From NCBI RefSeq assembly GCF_024171945.1, contig NZ_JAMTCR010000002.1:1-64000 (forward strand): DNA of 64,000 nucleotides. The letters are read 5' to 3'. The DNA comes from Actinokineospora globicatena (GTDB lineage: Bacteria > Actinomycetota > Actinomycetes > Mycobacteriales > Pseudonocardiaceae). This document shows, one piece after another, positions 26,984 to 35,864 of the stretch; within the stretch, counting starts at the first letter, position 1; every line of letters begins with the position of its first letter. A model generated the notes under the pieces. It saw only the letters and a list, made by a program, of their open reading frames with translations. It had not been told where the DNA came from and did not search any database. A program made the position numbers and the translations under genes.

Positions 26984-27487
26984 CTAACCCCAGTTGGGGG
27001 CCTGCTGCACCGGGAACCCGCGCGGCGGGGTGTCCTGGTTGGCGTTGTGGTGCTGGCTGGGGATGGGGTCCAGGCAAGAGACCAGGACCTCTTGGCGCTC
27101 CGGGTGCTCGATGCGGCGGCCGTTGCGCTCGCGGTAGACCAGCTCGCCGTCGGTGTCGATCTCCACCATGCAGCCGACCTCCGCGAGCTGGTCCTCGTCC
27201 AGGTCGACCAGGCGCTCGCGGCGGGACGGGACGACGCGGTACTCGGGCCAGTCCAGGTGCGCGTAGACCTGGTGGAACTCGTGCAGCAGGTGCGCCATGT
27301 GCTGCTGCCACGGCAGCGGCATCGCCTCGGCGAGCGAGCGCGGCAGCACCACGTAGCCCTCGCTGACGCCGGGACGCGGGGCGGTGTTGAGGAAGTCGCG
27401 CACCGGCGCGCCGGAGGCCACCGGGCCGGTCGGGCGGGCGATGGGGGCCGAGCCGGGGTGTCGGGGGCCCGGCCCGGGTGGGTACAT
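26984..27487 (-). CDS. Unknown protein in T4SS-like operon
   Basis: The 167-residue protein has a proline-rich N-terminus (MYPPGPGPRHPGS) and then a folded alpha/beta part with YVVLPRSLAEAMPLPWQQH, HEFHQVYAHLDWPEYRVVPS and QLAEVGCMVEIDTDGELVYR. I do not recognise the domain. ATG 27487 is used; GTG 27493 is in frame. It lies 20 bp after the NlpC/P60 gene and 9 bp before the small acidic gene, so it belongs to the same transcription unit. A cytoplasmic accessory role is an inference from position. Confidence 0.7.
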   Translation of the reverse strand: MYPPGPGPRHPGSAPIARPTGPVASGAPVRDFLNTAPRPGVSEGYVVLPRSLAEAMPLPWQQHMAHLLHEFHQVYAHLDWPEYRVVPSRRERLVDLDEDQLAEVGCMVEIDTDGELVYRERNGRRIEHPERQEVLVSCLDPIPSQHHNANQDTPPRGFPVQQAPNWG

Positions 27488-27507
27488 GTTCACGGTGGTG
27501 CCCTTCC

Positions 27508-28515
27508 TCAGACCCCCGGCCGCACGGCCTGGTTCATCAGTTCGCCCTCGGTCCACGACAGCGGCCGGATGTGCACCGGCACCCCGTTCTGCTGGGCCTC
27601 CACGATCTTGCCATCGCCCAGGTACATCGCCACGTGGTGGATGGTCCTGGGGTTGGACTCGTCGTAGGCCCAGAACAGCAGGTCGCCCGGCTGGGCCTGT
27701 TCGACCGGCAGCAGCGCGCCCGCCCAGTACTGCTCGCGCGAGGTGCGCGGCAGGCTGATGCCGCCCGAGCGGTAGGACTGGACCATCAGGCTGGAGCAGT
27801 CGTAGGAGTTCTGCTGGTTGGTCGCCGCGCCCCACTGGTAGGGCTTGCCCTGCTGGCCGAGGGCGAACTGGATCGCGGTGCCCGCGGCGACGGTGGGGGC
27901 GGGCAGCAGGTTGCCGAAGCCGGTGCCGCAGCCGGTGAAGTTCTCGATGTGGGCGAGTTCGCCGATGAGGTGGGCGGCCATCGACTCCCACCGGTGGTAG
28001 CGGTCGGGGAAGGCGGAGCGCTCCACGTCCTGGGCGGACTCCCCCGGGCGCTGGCTGTCCCAGTTGGGCACGTTGAGCAGCACGTCGTAGAACTTGTTGA
28101 TGGCGTAGGTCGGGTTGGTGACCTGCTCCGGGGTGCCCCAGCCCATGGAGGGCCGCATCTGGAAGATGCCGAGGGAGTCGCGGTCGCCGAAGTTGAGGCT
28201 GCGCAGGCCGGACTCGGTCATGCCCGCCTGGATGGCGATCTGCCAGGCCCGGGACCCCAGTTCGCGCTGCTTGCCGATGGTGATGATCATGGCGACGATG
28301 CCGCGCTGGTCGTCGGTGAGGTTGGCCGCGTCGGCGGCGCCCGAGCCAGCCGGGCCGGTGCTGGACGGGCCGAGCGCGGCGTTGCAGGTGCCGAGCCCGG
28401 CCGCCCTGGCCTCCTGGGCCTGCTCCTGCTGCACGACCTGGCTGACCGCGCCGGTGCTGATCACGGTGGTGACGACCGCGACCACCACCGTCCCGACGAT
28501 CAACGCGGTCTTCAC
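27508..28515 (-). CDS. Bifunctional cell-wall hydrolase: transglycosylase-like plus NlpC/P60
   Basis: The 335-residue protein has one N-terminal membrane anchor (VKTALIVGTVVVAVVTTV). Next comes a lysozyme/transglycosylase-like domain with the catalytic-Glu motif MTESGLRSLNFGD at about 98-110 and GIFQMRPSMGWG, then an NlpC/P60 domain with SYDCSSLMVQ (Cys at about 240) and TIHHVAMYLGDG (His at about 296). It would cut peptidoglycan to let a transenvelope channel through, the role of VirB1/TcpG-like hydrolases in conjugation systems. GTG 28515 overlaps the preceding stop (GTGA), so translation is coupled. Confidence 0.88.
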   Translation of the reverse strand: MKTALIVGTVVVAVVTTVISTGAVSQVVQQEQAQEARAAGLGTCNAALGPSSTGPAGSGAADAANLTDDQRGIVAMIITIGKQRELGSRAWQIAIQAGMTESGLRSLNFGDRDSLGIFQMRPSMGWGTPEQVTNPTYAINKFYDVLLNVPNWDSQRPGESAQDVERSAFPDRYHRWESMAAHLIGELAHIENFTGCGTGFGNLLPAPTVAAGTAIQFALGQQGKPYQWGAATNQQNSYDCSSLMVQSYRSGGISLPRTSREQYWAGALLPVEQAQPGDLLFWAYDESNPRTIHHVAMYLGDGKIVEAQQNGVPVHIRPLSWTEGELMNQAVRPGV

Positions 28516-29132
28516 CCGGACCCCTCTTGGTAGTCGGCGACCTTCCAGCCCTGGCCGGTGTCGATGACCGTCACGTGCAGCGGCCGGTCGTTGGTGGGCA
28601 CCTCGGCCTCGACGGACTTGGCGTAGGAGGTCTCCGCGCGGACCGGGCCGGTGACCTTGGTGGCCTTGATGTTGGCCGGGTCGACGGTGCCCATGACGCC
28701 CAGGTACTCCTCGGTGGTGTACGGGCGCAGCCGCTCGAGCCAGTCCTTGCCGGTGATGCCCGCCGGGTGGTCGACCCAGAGCTCGGCCCACTTGGTGACC
28801 GCCTCCAGCGCCTGCGGCGACACGGTCTCGCGGGTGGTGGGGCTGGGCGCGGAGGTGATCCTGGTCGGCAGCGGGCTGGTGCTGGGCCTGCTGGTGACGC
28901 CCTGGTCGGGGACCTGGCCGGGTCGGGTGGTGGTCGGCGCCGATGACGACGCGCCAGCCGAGACCTGGTTGGTGGCCTTGGTGCCGATCACCTTCGGGAC
29001 CACGATCCCGGCGGCGGTGAGCACGAGCGCGGCGATGAACACCGCGACGCCTAAGTGCCGGGGCGAGCGCAGCGGCCAGCCCCACAGCTTGCGGTACACC
29101 GCGGCACGGCCCCGGTTGGTGCGGATCGGCAC
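28512..29132 (-). CDS. Single-TM VirB8/TcpC-like channel protein
   Basis: This 206-residue protein has a short cytoplasmic N-terminus, one TM helix (about 27-48, VAVFIAALVLTAAGIVVP), a Ser/Thr/Pro-rich linker, and a C-terminal domain of about 105 residues (LEAVTKWAELWVDHP ... HVTVIDTGQGWKVADY). This is the topology and NTF2-like end pattern of VirB8/TcpC proteins, which scaffold Gram-positive conjugation channels. The assignment rests on layout and context, not a strong motif. It starts 4 bp after the large membrane protein and its stop overlaps the hydrolase start. Confidence 0.7.
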   Translation of the reverse strand: MPIRTNRGRAAVYRKLWGWPLRSPRHLGVAVFIAALVLTAAGIVVPKVIGTKATNQVSAGASSSAPTTTRPGQVPDQGVTSRPSTSPLPTRITSAPSPTTRETVSPQALEAVTKWAELWVDHPAGITGKDWLERLRPYTTEEYLGVMGTVDPANIKATKVTGPVRAETSYAKSVEAEVPTNDRPLHVTVIDTGQGWKVADYQEGSG

Positions 29133-29136
29133 GGCG

Positions 29137-31161
29137 TCACCTCACCACGGCGTCGGTCTCGCGCGGGCCGTCGTTGAGCGGCATCCGGCGCGGCGGGGTG
29201 TTGTCGGCGACCTCGAGACCGCGCGAGGGCCGGTAGACCACGTGCACGGGCCTGCCCGCGACCATCTCGACGTCGGCGACCCGGGGGGTCGGGTTCGGCT
29301 GGGCCTCGACCGGCGCCTCGTACTCGCCGCGCCTGCTCGACACCATGGACGGGATCACCACGGCGTCCTCGCCGCGGTCCCAACCCCGGTCGGCGACCGG
29401 CGCGGTGTCGACGGTGCGGCTGGCGCGGCCGGAGCCGATGGTCAGCCTGGTCGCCCCGGCGGCGCCGTTGAGCACGAGTTCGCCCTGGACCTCGGTGTTG
29501 GAGCTCCCGGACTCCAGGCTCGGCCGTGACCGCGCGATGGTGGCCTGCGCGCGGCGCAGGTCCATCCGCTCGGCGTGCACGGTGACCGGGTTGCTGGCCT
29601 CGGGCCGGGGCCTGCGGCCGATGGTGCGGGCCAGCGCGCCCGCCTCCGCGGTCTCCTCGGCCCCGCCCTCGCGGACCTGCTCCCAGAAGTCGTCCTGCGG
29701 GGTCGGCCCCTGGTGCTTGTTGCGGCGGAACCGGGAGAAGATCCCGGCGCCCGCCCCCGGCATCGACGCGCCGGCCGCGCCGACCGAGAGCTCCAGCATC
29801 TGCCACATCCGCCGCGCGGGGCGGCCGACGAGGAAGAACACCAGGGTCACGATGGCCGCGAGCAGCATCTGGGTCAGCAGCGAGAGCTTGGCCTCCGGGG
29901 AGAAGATCAGCTCGAGGAACTTGAAGTGGATGCCCGCCAGGATCGCCAGCACCAGCACGTTGAGCACCACGGCGCCGACCGCGCGGCCGACCTTGCGCAG
30001 GATGTCGTGGTGGATCAGCGCGACCAGGCCGATGACCGGGGCGGTCAGCGCGAGGATGCGCAGCAGCAGTTGCGCCAGCAGCACGGCGAGCTTGGCGAAG
30101 AGCTGGAACAGCGAGTACACAATGGACTGGAACAGGGCGAGCACGCCGGCGCCGGTGCGCGAGCCGTCGGTGCCCTTGAAGTAGCCGGTCGCCGGGCCGA
30201 GCTGGGTGGCGATGGTCTTGTACTCGTTCTTCTTGGCCTGCTCGGCGGCGTTGTCGGCGTCGCGGCCGGTCACCAGGTCGTCGCGGGTCCAGGACTGCGC
30301 GTCGAGCAGCTTGCGGCCGAAGTCGCGGGCCTGCGGGGAGTCGGGGCTGCCGAACTCGCCGCGCAGCCAGTTCTCGTAGATGACCTTGTTGTGCAGGTCG
30401 GTCGGCAGGATGTGCCGGACCACCCGGTCCTCCTCCGGGTCGACGAAGCCGCCCTGGATGCCGGTGGTGGTGCGCACGATCAGGTCGTCGACGCGGTCGT
30501 AGTTGGCCACCAGGACCGCCGATGACGCGGCCAACCACATGCCTGCCAACGCGAACAGCGTGCGTTTGCTGACCGTGGCCAGGTCGCCCTTCCAGATCTG
30601 GCGGAACAGCAGGATGGCCAGCAGCAGCATGAAGACGCTGAACAGCTGGGTGTAGATGTTGTCGAAGACCGAGTCGGCGGCCTTGCCGATCTGCTCGTTG
30701 AGCCCGCCCATGACGCCACCGGTCATCAGCGTGTAGTGCAACGAGTTCGTGGCGCCGACGATGTTCTTCGCCATGTTGAACAGCTCGTTGCCCGCCCAGT
30801 TGTCGATCGTGGCACCGGGGTCGGACACCCCCGCGGGCACGAGGCCACCGCAGGACTCGTCGTAGACGTGCCAGACCAGGCCCGCGTAGCCGTAGATCAG
30901 GTACGGGCTGTCGGCCTCGCCGTTGCCCTGGGGTGGGTCGATCGCGCCGACCATCCCAGCGCCGGGGCGCTCCGGGTTCGGCACGCAGGAGTCGTTGGCC
31001 TGCGCCAGCGCCGGGCTGCCGATGACGGCCTGCAGGGCGACGACGCCGATCACGGCGACCATCGACCAAGACCGCCGCGACATCGCCGCGCCGCGTTGTC
31101 TCCTCCGCCGCCGCGCCGCGAGCAGCAGCGTGGCGGCGGCCACCACCAGGAGCGTGATCAT
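29137..31161 (-). CDS. Polytopic TrbL/VirB6-like membrane protein
   Basis: The 674-residue protein has several TM segments (about 5-17, 33-51, and clusters at about 165-215 and 340-450), a large extracytoplasmic loop with paired cysteines between about 58 and 95, and a disordered C-terminal tail of about 200 residues. This fits the inner-membrane core of a type IV secretion system (TrbL/VirB6). ATG 31161 is chosen because it overlaps the stop of the 34-codon gene (ATGA). A shorter start at 31083 (MSRRSWSMVAVIG) would give a cleaner signal peptide ending ALAQA and remains possible. Confidence 0.75.
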   Translation of the reverse strand: MITLLVVAAATLLLAARRRRRQRGAAMSRRSWSMVAVIGVVALQAVIGSPALAQANDSCVPNPERPGAGMVGAIDPPQGNGEADSPYLIYGYAGLVWHVYDESCGGLVPAGVSDPGATIDNWAGNELFNMAKNIVGATNSLHYTLMTGGVMGGLNEQIGKAADSVFDNIYTQLFSVFMLLLAILLFRQIWKGDLATVSKRTLFALAGMWLAASSAVLVANYDRVDDLIVRTTTGIQGGFVDPEEDRVVRHILPTDLHNKVIYENWLRGEFGSPDSPQARDFGRKLLDAQSWTRDDLVTGRDADNAAEQAKKNEYKTIATQLGPATGYFKGTDGSRTGAGVLALFQSIVYSLFQLFAKLAVLLAQLLLRILALTAPVIGLVALIHHDILRKVGRAVGAVVLNVLVLAILAGIHFKFLELIFSPEAKLSLLTQMLLAAIVTLVFFLVGRPARRMWQMLELSVGAAGASMPGAGAGIFSRFRRNKHQGPTPQDDFWEQVREGGAEETAEAGALARTIGRRPRPEASNPVTVHAERMDLRRAQATIARSRPSLESGSSNTEVQGELVLNGAAGATRLTIGSGRASRTVDTAPVADRGWDRGEDAVVIPSMVSSRRGEYEAPVEAQPNPTPRVADVEMVAGRPVHVVYRPSRGLEVADNTPPRRMPLNDGPRETDAVVR

Positions 31162-31262
31162 GTGACGTCCACCAACCTCGCCGGGCTCGGGTAACCGACC
31201 TCTAGCTTGATCAACTTAGCCAACCGGACACCGCCGCGGACAGCGTCCGCACCGGTACTCAT
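31158..31262 (-). CDS. 34-residue microgene between VirB4-like and TrbL-like genes
   Basis: This short frame starts at ATG 31262, which overlaps the VirB4-like stop as ATGA, and ends at a TGA (31160-31158) that overlaps the next ATG, again as ATGA. Such double coupling is unlikely by chance and argues that the frame is translated. The product is basic (MSTGADAVRGGVRLAKLIKL at its start) with no TM helix; it may be a small subunit or simply a translational relay. No family is recognised. Confidence 0.6.
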   Translation of the reverse strand: MSTGADAVRGGVRLAKLIKLEVGYPSPARLVDVT

Positions 31263-34189
31263 GCCGCGTCCTCACGACCGCGCTTCTTACCGCCCCCTGG
31301 CTCGTCCCCGCCGCCGGGCACCGGCTCCCCGACGAAGTCCTCCTCGGTGAGCCCGAGCTCGAACTCGGCGGCCCGCTCGAACTCCTCGTCGGTCGCGGTC
31401 CCGTCCAGCGGCTCGAACTCGTACTCGCTCGGCGGGGTCGGCGCGGGCAGCTGCGGCGGCTCGACCACCTGGCGGGTGGACTCGCGCTGCGCGTCCGGGG
31501 TGGTGTCCATGACCGTGCGCAGGTGGTTGAGGTGTTCGCCGGACAGGTCGACCCGGATGCGCTCCACCCCGCCCGCGCCGTCGCCGAAGATGAACTGCCG
31601 GGGCGAGGTGTCGCGCTCGGTCATCCCGCGGTGCGCGCCCGGCCTGCGACCGAGGCTGGCCACGACCTGCTCGTAGCCCGAGCCGACCGGGACCTTGAGC
31701 AGCCGCAGCGCGTCGGCCTGCGCGGCGTCGTCGTCGAGGCGGCCGATGAACACCGAGTCCAGCAGCGCCACGAAGCCCTGGATCTTGAGGAAGTCCGCCG
31801 GGATCTGCGAGGACAGCAGCACCCGCACGTTCCACTTCCGCGAGTCGCGGGCGAAGCGGTTCATCAGCACCCGACCGGTGGGCACCTCGGAGAGGAAGAA
31901 CGCCTCGTCGATCCAGACGCCCTTGCGCATGTCCTTGGGCTTGTCGTAGATCGAGCGCTGGGTCAGCCAGGCGGCCAGGTTGAGCATCTCCACGCCGAGC
32001 GCCTCGGCGTCGGTCCAGTGCTCGCGGCCGACGCCGTCCTTGGGCAGGGTCAGGCCCGCCATGGTCAGCACGGTCATCCGGTCGTCGCGCTGCTCGTCGT
32101 ACGGGTCGGCGCCGCGCTCGGGGATGAGCAGCGACATCCGCTCCTTCATCTCGTCGAGGAAGTCGGCGACCACGACGGCGTGCTCGTGGTGCTCGCTGGC
32201 GTCGCGGCGCAGCGCCTCGAACACCAGGCTCGGGTCGGCGTCGACCCGGCCGCCGACGGTGCGCACCGCGCGCAGCAGCACGATCCGGCTCTGCGGCAGC
32301 CTGGCCACCTCGTAGGGCAGCAGACCGGTGAGCACGTCGAGCACCAGGCGGCGGCGGGTCGCGGCGGCCAGCGCCTTCTCCCGGCGCCAGGCCCGCTCGG
32401 GGTCGTCGTCGTCGAGGAAGTGGTCGATCTTGGGCTCGGCCACCACCCGGTACGGGTTGAGGATGCCCGCCTGGGCGTTGAGCAGGTTGATCGGCCGCGC
32501 GTAGGGCCGCAGCTCCGGCAGGTCGCACAGCCGGGCCAGCGGGCCGGACGGGTCGAGGATCGTCCAGTGCGCCCCGGCCCGCAGCGTCTTGTAGACGATG
32601 CCGCCGCCGAGGAAGGACTTGCCGCCACCGAGCCCGGCGACCATCGCGGTCAGGCCGGAGCCGTCGCGGATCTCCTGGGCCATCCACGGGTCCCACGCCA
32701 CCGGGCGGCGGGTCGCGGTGCAGGTCTCACCGAGCAGGATGCCGCGGCGGTCACCGACCTCCGCGGTCGCCGTCGGCACCGCGGAAGCCGCCCACACAAC
32801 GGAACCACGGCGCAGGTAGGCGCTAGAGGCGAGCGGTTCACCGGGGATGAACTCGCGCGCCATGGCGTACTGGGCCTCGGGGTGCTCGATGGCGACCTTC
32901 GGCTTGTAGAGGTCCAAGAGCTGCTGGGCCAACCGGAGCGCGTCCCGCTCGGTCGGGCCGGACACCGCCAGCCGCCACCACGAGCGGACTCGGGTGGCCA
33001 GCGCGGTGAAGCCCGAGGTCATCTCGTCGTCGATCTCCAGCACCCGGCTCGCCTGGCGGGCCAGCGACTGCGGCGGCTCCAGCTCGTGCTCGTCGGTGTA
33101 GTGCTTGACCTGCGAGCGGACCTTGTTCATCTGCCGCTGCAGCTCGCCCTGCACCTCTTCGGGCTTGCGCACGTAGAGCCGGGCCGACCACTCGACCGAC
33201 GCGGGCAGCCGGTCGCTGCGCTGCACCCACGGGTCGTCGATCTCGGGGATCTGCAGGCCGTGCATCATGCCGACGGTCAGCACGGTCACGTGCCGGGTCA
33301 CGCCCGCGTTGGAGCCGGTCCGGCCGCGGACGGTGACGGTCGGGGCGTACGGGTCCTGGTGGAAGTCGGCGGCGTCGGTGAAGCTCGCCAGGTCCTCCGG
33401 TTCCCAGGCGGCGCCGGGCACGGCGGGCATGTTGCGCGGCGCGGGCAGGCCGAGCGAACAGGACCGGTGCATCAGCCAGGACATCTCCTCGGCGGTGGCC
33501 GCGCGGCCCTCCAGACCAGCGGAGCCGATCACCTGGTCGAGGTGCTCGACCTCGCTCTCGATGGCCAGCAGCTCCGCGTCGACCGCGTCCGGGAACACCT
33601 TGCGCAGCAACGGTGCCGCGCGCTCCACGGCCCGGTCGACCACGTTGCGGGTCTGCACCTGGACACCCAGGTAGACCTCCTTCTCGGCCATGGAGCGGCC
33701 CAGGAGCTGCTGCTGCTCACCGATGAGGTAGTCGTCGAAGCTCAGCGCGCCCGGCACGTCCGGCAGCCGGTTGACCGCGTTGTGCACGTGCGCCTCGGCC
33801 CACATCCGGATCGGGTAGGGCCGGGTGGTGACCCGCAGGTGCAGCCAGCGGCCAGCCAGCTCGGCGTACTGGCCCGCGATGGCGGCCACCAGGTCCTGGC
33901 GCTGCGAGTCGGACCGGAACGACCAGCGCTGCGGGGCGAGCCGGTACCAGGCGTAGACGTCGGTGCCGGTGCGCAGCAGGTGGCCGTCGATGGTCCTGGC
34001 GGCGATCTCCGGGGTGTAACTGGGCATCGCGGCCTCGCCTGGGAGCCGCTTGTTCGCCTTGCGCGGTGCCTGGGCCTGTTGGTATCGCGCGCTGTGCCGG
34101 GTGCGCCCCTGCTGGGGTGCTCGGTCGAGCGGCTGGCCCGCCGGATAGGGCGCGAGGGCGTCCCGCTCGCGCTTACGGCGTCCGAACAC
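31259..34189 (-). CDS. VirB4/TraC-like secretion ATPase
   Basis: The 976-residue protein has an N-terminal domain of about 480 residues like CagE/TrbE-VirB4 and a C-terminal AAA+/RecA motor. The P-loop is AGLGGGKS at about 535-545 (the [AG]-x4-GK-[ST] form), Walker B is KGVWIDEAFFL, and later SSQIPADF acts as a sensor-like element. An acidic, low-complexity tail (EEDFVGEP) ends the protein. It should energise assembly or transport at the inner face of the membrane. GTG 34189 follows GGGAGGGCAGC with good spacing and overlaps the previous stop by 17 bp. Confidence 0.88.
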   Translation of the reverse strand: MFGRRKRERDALAPYPAGQPLDRAPQQGRTRHSARYQQAQAPRKANKRLPGEAAMPSYTPEIAARTIDGHLLRTGTDVYAWYRLAPQRWSFRSDSQRQDLVAAIAGQYAELAGRWLHLRVTTRPYPIRMWAEAHVHNAVNRLPDVPGALSFDDYLIGEQQQLLGRSMAEKEVYLGVQVQTRNVVDRAVERAAPLLRKVFPDAVDAELLAIESEVEHLDQVIGSAGLEGRAATAEEMSWLMHRSCSLGLPAPRNMPAVPGAAWEPEDLASFTDAADFHQDPYAPTVTVRGRTGSNAGVTRHVTVLTVGMMHGLQIPEIDDPWVQRSDRLPASVEWSARLYVRKPEEVQGELQRQMNKVRSQVKHYTDEHELEPPQSLARQASRVLEIDDEMTSGFTALATRVRSWWRLAVSGPTERDALRLAQQLLDLYKPKVAIEHPEAQYAMAREFIPGEPLASSAYLRRGSVVWAASAVPTATAEVGDRRGILLGETCTATRRPVAWDPWMAQEIRDGSGLTAMVAGLGGGKSFLGGGIVYKTLRAGAHWTILDPSGPLARLCDLPELRPYARPINLLNAQAGILNPYRVVAEPKIDHFLDDDDPERAWRREKALAAATRRRLVLDVLTGLLPYEVARLPQSRIVLLRAVRTVGGRVDADPSLVFEALRRDASEHHEHAVVVADFLDEMKERMSLLIPERGADPYDEQRDDRMTVLTMAGLTLPKDGVGREHWTDAEALGVEMLNLAAWLTQRSIYDKPKDMRKGVWIDEAFFLSEVPTGRVLMNRFARDSRKWNVRVLLSSQIPADFLKIQGFVALLDSVFIGRLDDDAAQADALRLLKVPVGSGYEQVVASLGRRPGAHRGMTERDTSPRQFIFGDGAGGVERIRVDLSGEHLNHLRTVMDTTPDAQRESTRQVVEPPQLPAPTPPSEYEFEPLDGTATDEEFERAAEFELGLTEEDFVGEPVPGGGDEPGGGKKRGREDAA

Positions 34190-34703
34190 CGCTGCCCTCC
34201 CTGTTCCTCGTGTTCCTGGCATATCCGGTACCGCGGGGTGCCGCGGGTGGGTTGGCCGTGCGCGCGGCCCTGGCGCGGCGACGGGCCTCTTCTGCCCTGC
34301 GGGCGGTCTTGGCACGGCGGCGGTCCGAGCCGCGCTGGTCCCGGCGGGGTAACTCGGCGCGCACGCGCACGCCTGCGGCGCTCACCGCGCCCCCCGCGCC
34401 GGAAGTGGTCTCGCGCGGGCTGTTGAGCTCGCGGACCCACATGGTCAGCACGGCGCCGAGCGGGCGCTCGTGGCTGATCCGCGAGCAGATGACCATGGTG
34501 ATCGCGATGGTCGCCACCAGCCCCCAGGCGAAGGACCAGAACAGCCCGACGCCCAGGTTGCGCAGCACCGTGAGCACCAGCAGGAAGACGACGGTGCCGA
34601 CCCCCCAGGCCACGTACCTGGCGCGGAACGGGAAGGTGGCCTTGGGCGGGCCGAGCCAGACGGCGTCGACCCGGTAGACCTCGTCGTCGGTGCGTATCCG
34701 CAC
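34173..34703 (-). CDS. PrgI/VirB3-like two-TM protein
   Basis: The 176-residue protein has a short N-terminal part (VRIRTDDEVYRVDAVWLGPP), two adjacent TM helices (about 30-75), and a long basic Arg/Ala-rich cytoplasmic tail (AEEARRRARAARTA). This hairpin topology next to a VirB4 ATPase is that of PrgI/VirB3 subunits. GTG 34703 is chosen; upstream in-frame codons would overlap the pilin-like gene. It starts 19 bp after that gene. The basic tail is unusual and could contact DNA, RNA or phospholipid. Confidence 0.7.
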   Translation of the reverse strand: MRIRTDDEVYRVDAVWLGPPKATFPFRARYVAWGVGTVVFLLVLTVLRNLGVGLFWSFAWGLVATIAITMVICSRISHERPLGAVLTMWVRELNSPRETTSGAGGAVSAAGVRVRAELPRRDQRGSDRRRAKTARRAEEARRRARAARTANPPAAPRGTGYARNTRNREGSGVRTP

Positions 34704-34722
34704 GTGAGTTCCCCGCGCCTGG

Positions 34723-35013
34723 TCAGCCGGTGAACAGACCGGCGAGCCAGCGGCCGATGCCCTCACCGGCGTTGGTCACCGCGAGGCCGACGATGGCGAG
34801 CGCGACGATCACACCGCCGAGCCTGCGCATCACGCCCGCGTTGTCTCCCTTGCCGCCACCGAGCCAGAGCAGCAGCAGCGCGACGACGAGCAACAACAAC
34901 GGGATGATGTTGTTGAGGATCCAGTCGCGCAGGTTGTTGGTGTCCAGGTCGGTCTTGGGTGGCTGCTGCTGCTGGGCGAGGTCGAAGAGGGCGGCGATGG
35001 TCGGGGTAGTCAT
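34723..35013 (-). CDS. Small two-TM pilin-like (VirB2/TrbC-like) protein, first gene of operon
   Basis: The 96-residue protein has a polar N-terminus with a QQQQ run, then two hydrophobic helices (about 32-50 IIPLLLLVVALLLLWLGGG and 62-82) joined by a short loop with KGDN. VirB2/TrbC-type pilins and the small TcpB-like proteins look like this, but no processing site is obvious. ATG 35013 follows GGGAGATCGAG. It is the first gene of the operon that runs to 26771; the promoter should lie in the 35014-35374 gap. Confidence 0.7.
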   Translation of the reverse strand: MTTPTIAALFDLAQQQQPPKTDLDTNNLRDWILNNIIPLLLLVVALLLLWLGGGKGDNAGVMRRLGGVIVALAIVGLAVTNAGEGIGRWLAGLFTG

Positions 35014-35374
35014 CTCGATCTCCCAAGTGCGCGGATGCGGTCGGGGCGTCGTGCTCCCGCGCGACAGGTCTGTGCGGTGCCAGTCGAGTACAGCACGAGC
35101 GGCACATCATTGTCATTACTTACGGTAGCTAGCAGGATGCGTTCCGTAGAGCCTGGTGGCACTCCTCTGTCCCGTCCGGCTGCCATCTGACCACACCATC
35201 ATCATCCTGGCGGGGCCGGTCAGGACCCACGACCACCCGATTTTCCTAGTCCGACGGCCGTTTCACCCGCACGCGCGATCATCGACCACTCAGAGTGAGG
35301 CAATTCACAACGAATTTCCCGGCGTGCCGCGTGCGGAACTACTCCAATCGGTGTAGGCGCCGTTCGGACTACAG
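35014..35374 (-). promoter_or_regulatory. Upstream region of the T4SS-like operon
   Basis: No gene is seen in this 360-bp gap between rnpB and the operon. The part nearest the operon (35100-35140) is AT-richer (CATTGTCATTACTTACGGTAGCTAG) and is the likely promoter zone. I cannot fix -10/-35 boxes with confidence. A second AT-rich patch near 35300 (CAATTCACAACGAATTTCC) lies just past the rnpB 3' end. Confidence 0.4.
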
Positions 35375-35375
35375 G

Positions 35376-35770
35376 GCGGGCGAGCCGACGTCTAAGCCGG
35401 ATCCTGTGTCCCGAGACCCGCGTCTCGGGCGGCGACCATCCATCTAGGCCTGCCGTCGCCGGCAGGCTCGTGCGGCCTACCCGCAGACTCGGGCGGGCAG
35501 CCCTCAAGCGTCTGCGCAGGGGTCTCGCGACCCCTTCTTGGCCTTGCTCCGGGTGGGGTTTACCTAGCCACCCCGGTCACCCGGGGTGCTGGTGGTCTCT
35601 TACACCACCGTTTCACCCTTACCTGGCCCGGAGGCCAGGCGGTCTGTTCTCTGTGGCACTGTCCCGCGAGTCACCCCGGGTTGCCGTTAGCAACCACCCT
35701 GCCCTGCGGAGTCCGGACTTTCCTCGTCGGTGCTCGCGCACCGCCGCGGCCGCCCGGTCGACTCGCCCGC
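35376..35770 (-). ncRNA. rnpB: RNase P RNA component (type A)
   Basis: On the minus strand the conserved catalytic-core strings are present: GAGGAAAGTCCGGACTC near the 5' end, GGGCAGGGTGGTTGCTAACG, ACAGTGCCACAGAGAACAGA, GGTAAGGGTGAAACGG and the terminal ACAGGATCCGGCTTA. The ends pair as helix P1: GGGCGAGTCGAC at about 35768 with GTCGGCTCGCCC at about 35378. Length of about 395 nt fits actinobacterial rnpB. It processes pre-tRNA 5' ends. Confidence 0.95.
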
Positions 35771-35828
35771 GGGGACAAGGATACGGGGGTCCACCCAGCG
35801 GTCCGCACGTCCCATGGCGTGGACGCCG

Positions 35829-35858
35829 TTGAACCGCCCCGACCTGGACTGATCTACT
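35829..35858 (+). promoter_or_regulatory. Promoter for leaderless leader-peptide mRNA
   Basis: TTGAAC (35829-35834), an 18-bp spacer and TCTACT (35853-35858) place the transcription start on or beside the A of ATG 35865, 7 bases past the -10 box. This predicts a leaderless mRNA beginning with the leader peptide. Confidence 0.6.
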
Positions 35859-35864
35859 GCGAGC

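Noticed and set aside
26771-35013. T4SS-like operon considered as an integrative conjugative element
   Set aside because: No integrase, relaxase, coupling protein, replication gene, tRNA or direct-repeat att sites; base composition matches its surroundings.
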